Of a stretch of DNA of 64,000 nucleotides, positions 60,372 through 64,000 are shown one piece after another. Source of the stretch: Bacteroidota bacterium (lineage in GTDB: Bacteria > Bacteroidota > Bacteroidia > Flavobacteriales > Flavobacteriaceae). The stretch lies in NCBI GenBank assembly GCA_023446155.1, contig JAEXIT010000004.1, forward strand, positions 310,001 to 374,000, in the 5' to 3' direction. Both the position numbers and the translations under genes were made by a program. The stretch's first letter is position 1, and each line of letters starts with the position of its first letter. A model generated the notes under the pieces. It worked only from the letters and a program-made list of their open reading frames with translations, was not told where the DNA came from and searched no databases.

Positions 60372-60443
60372 GTAACTAAGTAACGATATATGTAGTCTGT
60401 TTGTTTTAAACAAGTAGCATACTTCAAAGTAATAAATAATATT

Positions 60444-61379
60444 ATGAAAAAAATATATTTGACAGCCCTGTTAATGGCAACATGTATTTTAGAGGCTAAT
60501 GCACAGCAGGATCCACATTATACACAGTATATGTATAATATGAATGTGATGAATCCTGCATATGCCGGTTCAAGAGAAAGTTTGTCCGGAGGGATGTTGT
60601 ACCGTAGGCAATGGGTCGATATTGAAGGGGCGCCCAAAACGGCTACTTTATCGGTACATAGTCCGGTTGGGAAAAATGTAGGCTTAGGTATCTCGGCAGT
60701 ATCCGATAAAATAGGTCCGGTAGAAGAAAATAATGTGTATGCGGATTTCTCCTATACGTTAAACTTAGGTGGAGAACATCGTTTGGCACTCGGATTAAAA
60801 ACCGGAATTACATTCCATAAAATCGGATTATTCTCTGAAATAGGAAACGGATTTGTACCGCATCTGGACGATATCGCTTTTGCGGAGAATACCAATGCTA
60901 CTTATTTTAATATAGGAAGCGGACTTTTCTATTATACACAGAAATATTATATGGCCTTTTCGGTTCCAGCCTTGTTGAAAAAAACGTATTTGGATGTGAC
61001 GCGAAACGGACAAGAATATAATTTTGGAAATGACGTACAACATTACTTTTTAACGGGAGGCTATGTGTTTGAGGTGTCAGAGAATACTAAGTTTAAACCA
61101 TCTTTTATGTTGAAAACAGCATTTAACGCACCGATATCCTTGGATGTGTCAGCAAATATGTTGTTTTTTAATAAGTTTGAGATTGGAGCCACCTACCGTC
61201 TGGATGATTCTTTTGGAGGAATGGTCAATTATATGATTCTACCAGGGCTACGTATCGGATATGCTTATGACCATATCATATCAGATCTTAAAGTAACAAC
61301 GCCGGCTTCACACGAGTTTATGTTGTTATTTGACTTGAATTTTGCCACAAAAGTATCCCAGTCACCGCGATATTTCTAA
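60444..61379 (+). CDS. PorP/SprF-family T9SS outer-membrane protein
   Basis: This 311-residue protein has a leader (to about EANAQ, residue 20), then the family opening DPHYTQYMYNMNVMNPAYAG (22-41) and a beta-barrel-like body with a C-terminal strand ending in FATKVSQSPRYF. SprF-type proteins are needed for export or attachment of type B T9SS cargo in flavobacteria, and this gene lies 72 bp after one such cargo gene. It is very likely the dedicated partner of the giant protein. Confidence 0.92.
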   Translation: MKKIYLTALLMATCILEANAQQDPHYTQYMYNMNVMNPAYAGSRESLSGGMLYRRQWVDIEGAPKTATLSVHSPVGKNVGLGISAVSDKIGPVEENNVYADFSYTLNLGGEHRLALGLKTGITFHKIGLFSEIGNGFVPHLDDIAFAENTNATYFNIGSGLFYYTQKYYMAFSVPALLKKTYLDVTRNGQEYNFGNDVQHYFLTGGYVFEVSENTKFKPSFMLKTAFNAPISLDVSANMLFFNKFEIGATYRLDDSFGGMVNYMILPGLRIGYAYDHIISDLKVTTPASHEFMLLFDLNFATKVSQSPRYF

Positions 61380-61394
61380 TTTCAAATCAGACAT

Positions 61395-63245
61395 ATGAAA
61401 AAACAATATATAACATTAGGATTATTGTTGCTTTTAACAGCCAGTTATGGGCAAGATAGGTTTACAAAAAAAGCAGATAAATTATTTGAGAATTACCAAT
61501 ATGTAGAAGCGATAGACGAATATTTAAAACTAGCCGAAAGTAAAAAAGCGAATACTTATGTTTATACCAAGCTAGCCGATAGTTACTATAATATTTCCAA
61601 AATGGACGAGGCTGAAAAATGGTATGCCAAAGCAGTTGAGAATAATGTGGATGCAGAGGTTTATTATCGCTATGCTAAGACGCTGAAAGCTTTGGATAAC
61701 TATTCGGAAGCAAATAAACAAATGGATGTTTTTGTTTCGCTGATGCCTAACGACATCCGATCCAAAGAGTATAAAGCAAATCCGAATTATATTCAGACAT
61801 TAAAGCATCGTCCCAAAATGTTTGATATCACGACAATGGATATCAATAGTAAAGACCAAAGTGACTTTGGAGCTGTCTTAGCGGATGATAATACGCTTTA
61901 TTTTGTCAGTACCCGGAATACTTCTCAAAAATTGGATAAATGGGTAAATGAACCTTATCTGGATATTTATGAGGCCATTCGAAATAGTAACGGCACCTTT
62001 TCGGAACCAAAACCGATAGATGAATTAAATACGCCTTTTCACGATGGGCCGGTAACGATTAGCAGTGATGGAAACACTATGTATTTTGCAAGAGACGGAC
62101 ATAGTGCCAAACAATACAAGCGTAATAGAGACAATGTGAAAATAGGACAACAAGGTCTTTATAAAGCGACAAAAATTGATGGCAAATGGACCAATATCGA
62201 AGCATTGCCATTTAATAGTACAGCCTATTCGGTAACGAATCCAAGTTTAAGTAAAGATGGAAAAACCTTGTACTTTGCCTCGAATATGCCAGGAGGAATA
62301 GGGGAATCCGATATTTGGAAAGTGCGTATTGATGCCAATGGATATGGAGAACCAGAAAATCTCGGATCGGCTGTAAATACGCCGGAAAAGGAAAACTTCC
62401 CTTTTATAGCCGAAGATGATATTTTGTATTATGCCTCTTCCGGAAAGGAAGGATTTGGCGGACTCGATATCTTTAAAATAGATTTAAAATCTTCAGAACC
62501 TGCGCTAAATCTGGGAAAACCAATAAATAGCGGAAGGGATGATTTTGCTTTAACAATCAATAAAAATAAAAATATCGGTTTTTTTGCTTCCAACCGAAAT
62601 GGGAAAGATGCAATTTATATGGCTATTCCAATCTGCCCGGCTGAGGCTATAGCTATGGTGACGAATAAGGAAACAGGTGATTTGATAACAAATGCTTCGG
62701 TTGCGATACTGGATGCCAAAGGAACTATAATCGAAATAAAACAGTCGGATGCCGAAGGGAAAGCACATTATAAGACAGATTGTGAAACAGCTTATACCTT
62801 TCAGGTGTCAGCACCGGATTTCGAACCGGCTTCTTTTCCGGTACAGAAAGTGAAATCAGGTGAAATTCTGGTTAAAACACCTTTAGTGCCTATTGAGAAA
62901 ATTGTAGTGTTCAATCCGATTTATTTTGATTTCGATAAAAAGAATATTACGGAAGAAGGAGCTAAAGAACTGGACAAATTAATAGCAATGATGAAAGAAC
63001 ATCCTGCCTGGATGGTTTTTGTGAAATCGCATACCGATTCCAGAGGTAATGCCTTGTATAATATGGAATTATCTAAAAAAAGAGCTCTGTCAACGATACA
63101 ATACCTGATTTCGAGCGGGATCGAAAAAGAGCGTGTTTCGGGTAAAGGTTTTGGGAGTACTGAGCCTAAAATTAATTGTACTCATTGTACTAAAGAACAA
63201 CATGCTCAAAACCGACGTTCCGAATTTATAATTATTAAAAAATAG
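61395..63245 (+). CDS. PorE-like OmpA-family protein (TPR, beta-propeller, CRD, OmpA)
   Basis: This 616-residue protein has a leader (to about SYGQ, residue 20), TPR-like helices (about 20-130, YVYTKLADSYYNISKMDEAEKW), a PD40/beta-propeller region (about 150-415, ending in repeated GKTLYFASN- and ILYYASSG-type motifs) and a carboxypeptidase regulatory-like domain (about 415-490). The C-terminal OmpA domain (about 505-616) has VKSHTDSRGNALYN, which binds peptidoglycan. This order matches PorE, which links the T9SS to the cell wall. It follows the SprF gene by 15 bp, so the two form an operon with the cargo gene. Confidence 0.88.
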   Translation: MKKQYITLGLLLLLTASYGQDRFTKKADKLFENYQYVEAIDEYLKLAESKKANTYVYTKLADSYYNISKMDEAEKWYAKAVENNVDAEVYYRYAKTLKALDNYSEANKQMDVFVSLMPNDIRSKEYKANPNYIQTLKHRPKMFDITTMDINSKDQSDFGAVLADDNTLYFVSTRNTSQKLDKWVNEPYLDIYEAIRNSNGTFSEPKPIDELNTPFHDGPVTISSDGNTMYFARDGHSAKQYKRNRDNVKIGQQGLYKATKIDGKWTNIEALPFNSTAYSVTNPSLSKDGKTLYFASNMPGGIGESDIWKVRIDANGYGEPENLGSAVNTPEKENFPFIAEDDILYYASSGKEGFGGLDIFKIDLKSSEPALNLGKPINSGRDDFALTINKNKNIGFFASNRNGKDAIYMAIPICPAEAIAMVTNKETGDLITNASVAILDAKGTIIEIKQSDAEGKAHYKTDCETAYTFQVSAPDFEPASFPVQKVKSGEILVKTPLVPIEKIVVFNPIYFDFDKKNITEEGAKELDKLIAMMKEHPAWMVFVKSHTDSRGNALYNMELSKKRALSTIQYLISSGIEKERVSGKGFGSTEPKINCTHCTKEQHAQNRRSEFIIIKK

Positions 63246-63251
63246 ATCTGA

Positions 63252-63336
63252 AATGTCTCCCTATAAAATAAGTATTCTGACTAGTCTCATAGCTTTTATA
63301 ACTTAACAAACGTTATTACCTTTTTAGGGAGATATT
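63252..63336. repeat. 12-bp inverted repeat between the PorE-like gene and the next paralog
   Basis: AATGTCTCCCTA (63252-63263) and TAGGGAGATATT (63325-63336) can pair with one G-U across a 61-base loop. It lies between the stop at 63245 and the ATG at 63406, with no clear T tract, so it could be a weak terminator or a regulatory hairpin. Confidence 0.5.
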
Positions 63337-63405
63337 AAGATCTTTTATAGAAGTTAAATCCATTTTATTTTGGATTTGACAGTTTATTAATGAAAATACA
63401 AATAA

Positions 63406-64000
63406 ATGAATAAACTATTTGTAGTATTAGTTCTTATTTTTTCTAGTGCAATACTGGCACAAAATTCATCGAATGATTGTTTCAATTTTGTAACTGTTTC
63501 TACAAAAGATACTTTTACATCTAAGGGGAGTACTACTGAAACAGCTGTTAACAAGATAGCGAAACCCAGTAGTAGAGATGGCACTACAATCTGGTTGAAA
63601 GTTGAGGTGACAGCATCGGGTACCTTAGGATTTGATATTATTCCGAAAAAACTGGAAGTAGGGCTTCCGTATAGTTTTTGGGTATATGGCCCGAACCGCG
63701 ACTGCTCGAATCTTGGAAAACCCATACGTTCTTGCACTGTCAAACGGAAAGGCGCCAATCGCAAAAGCAACAATCGCATTGGGATGAATGGGACCACCAC
63801 CACCACCATGCAAACGGAAAACAGATATGTACGATGGTTGGATGTTACGGAAGGGGAATTTTATTATATCCGGATCGATAGGCCGACAGCGGATGCCGGT
63901 TTTGATTTGCAATGGCTCGGAAGTGCGGTCAATAGTGAAAATACGGAAGAGAGTAGAAGTGCTTTAGCATCTCCACCACCACCTGTGGGTATCATTGAAT
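63406..64000 (+). CDS. Second T9SS-type surface protein, N-terminal part (runs off window end)
   Basis: An open frame starts at 63406 (MNKLFVVLVLIFSSAILAQ) and continues past base 64000, giving at least 198 residues. It is a paralog of the N-terminal domain of the giant protein: the same FWVYGPNRDCSNLGKPIRSC segment, RIGMNG, and EGEFYYIRIDRPTADAGFDL. The leader and first 60 residues differ more. A low-complexity TTTTT stretch replaces part of the middle. Repeats probably follow beyond the window. An ATG at 63390 is out of frame and meets a stop after seven codons. Confidence 0.85.
   Translation, partial: MNKLFVVLVLIFSSAILAQNSSNDCFNFVTVSTKDTFTSKGSTTETAVNKIAKPSSRDGTTIWLKVEVTASGTLGFDIIPKKLEVGLPYSFWVYGPNRDCSNLGKPIRSCTVKRKGANRKSNNRIGMNGTTTTTMQTENRYVRWLDVTEGEFYYIRIDRPTADAGFDLQWLGSAVNSENTEESRSALASPPPPVGIIE

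Overview
The window looks like chromosome from a member of the Bacteroidota, most likely a Flavobacterium-like Flavobacteriaceae. The evidence is T9SS sorting domains (types A and B), PorP/SprF and PorE-like proteins, a TonB receptor/DUF4249 pair, a fused CcoN-CcoO oxidase subunit, LytS/LytTR two-component pairs, TAnnTTTG-type -7 promoter elements, weak ribosome binding sites and an AT-rich code. I saw no rRNA, tRNA, CRISPR array, insertion sequence or prophage. Assignments come from reading motifs and from recalled family knowledge; no database search was run.

Layout. 1-1.5 kb: a truncated AraC regulator, divergent from an exported peptide-deformylase-like protein and a VOC protein. 1.7-7.8 kb: a C4-dicarboxylate/succinate cluster (outer-membrane porin, DASS transporter, sdhCAB). 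7.9-12.5 kb: a class V aminotransferase, a lipid A-type acyltransferase, a rhomboid protease, a SIMPL protein, and a two-gene minus-strand unit of a nucleotidyltransferase-like protein plus a 67-residue protein. 12.8-23.3 kb: housekeeping genes (guaA, a LysM protein, OsmC, DUF805, DUF3820, pyrG, yidC, a MORN-repeat protein, mnmA). 23.3-26.7 kb: two tandem T9SS-exported subtilases. 26.8-27.8 kb: a nitronate-monooxygenase-type oxidoreductase.

27.8-41.6 kb is a microaerobic respiration block: an FNR-type regulator, ccoI, ccoS-ccoNO-ccoQ-ccoP-ccoG-ccoH, a TauE-like protein, a uracil-DNA glycosylase, hemN, and a rhodanese lipoprotein followed by a LytS/LytTR pair. The promoters of ccoI, ccoS and hemN each carry the same 14-bp palindrome exactly 22 bp before a TAnnTTTG-like -7 element. 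This fits class II activation by the FNR-type regulator encoded next to ccoI, and is the best-supported unusual signal in the window.

41.8-54.2 kb: a cation/proton antiporter; a copper module (an HMA-domain/AraC fusion regulator, a CopA ATPase and a CopZ-like chaperone); an M28 peptidase; thiamine pyrophosphokinase; a DUF4249/TonB uptake pair; and a second LytS/LytTR pair. 54.5-64 kb: a T9SS type B surface-protein cassette made of a 1944-residue protein with 17 tandem Ig-like repeats, its PorP/SprF partner and a PorE-like OmpA protein. It is followed by the start of a paralog of the giant protein, which runs off the window end.
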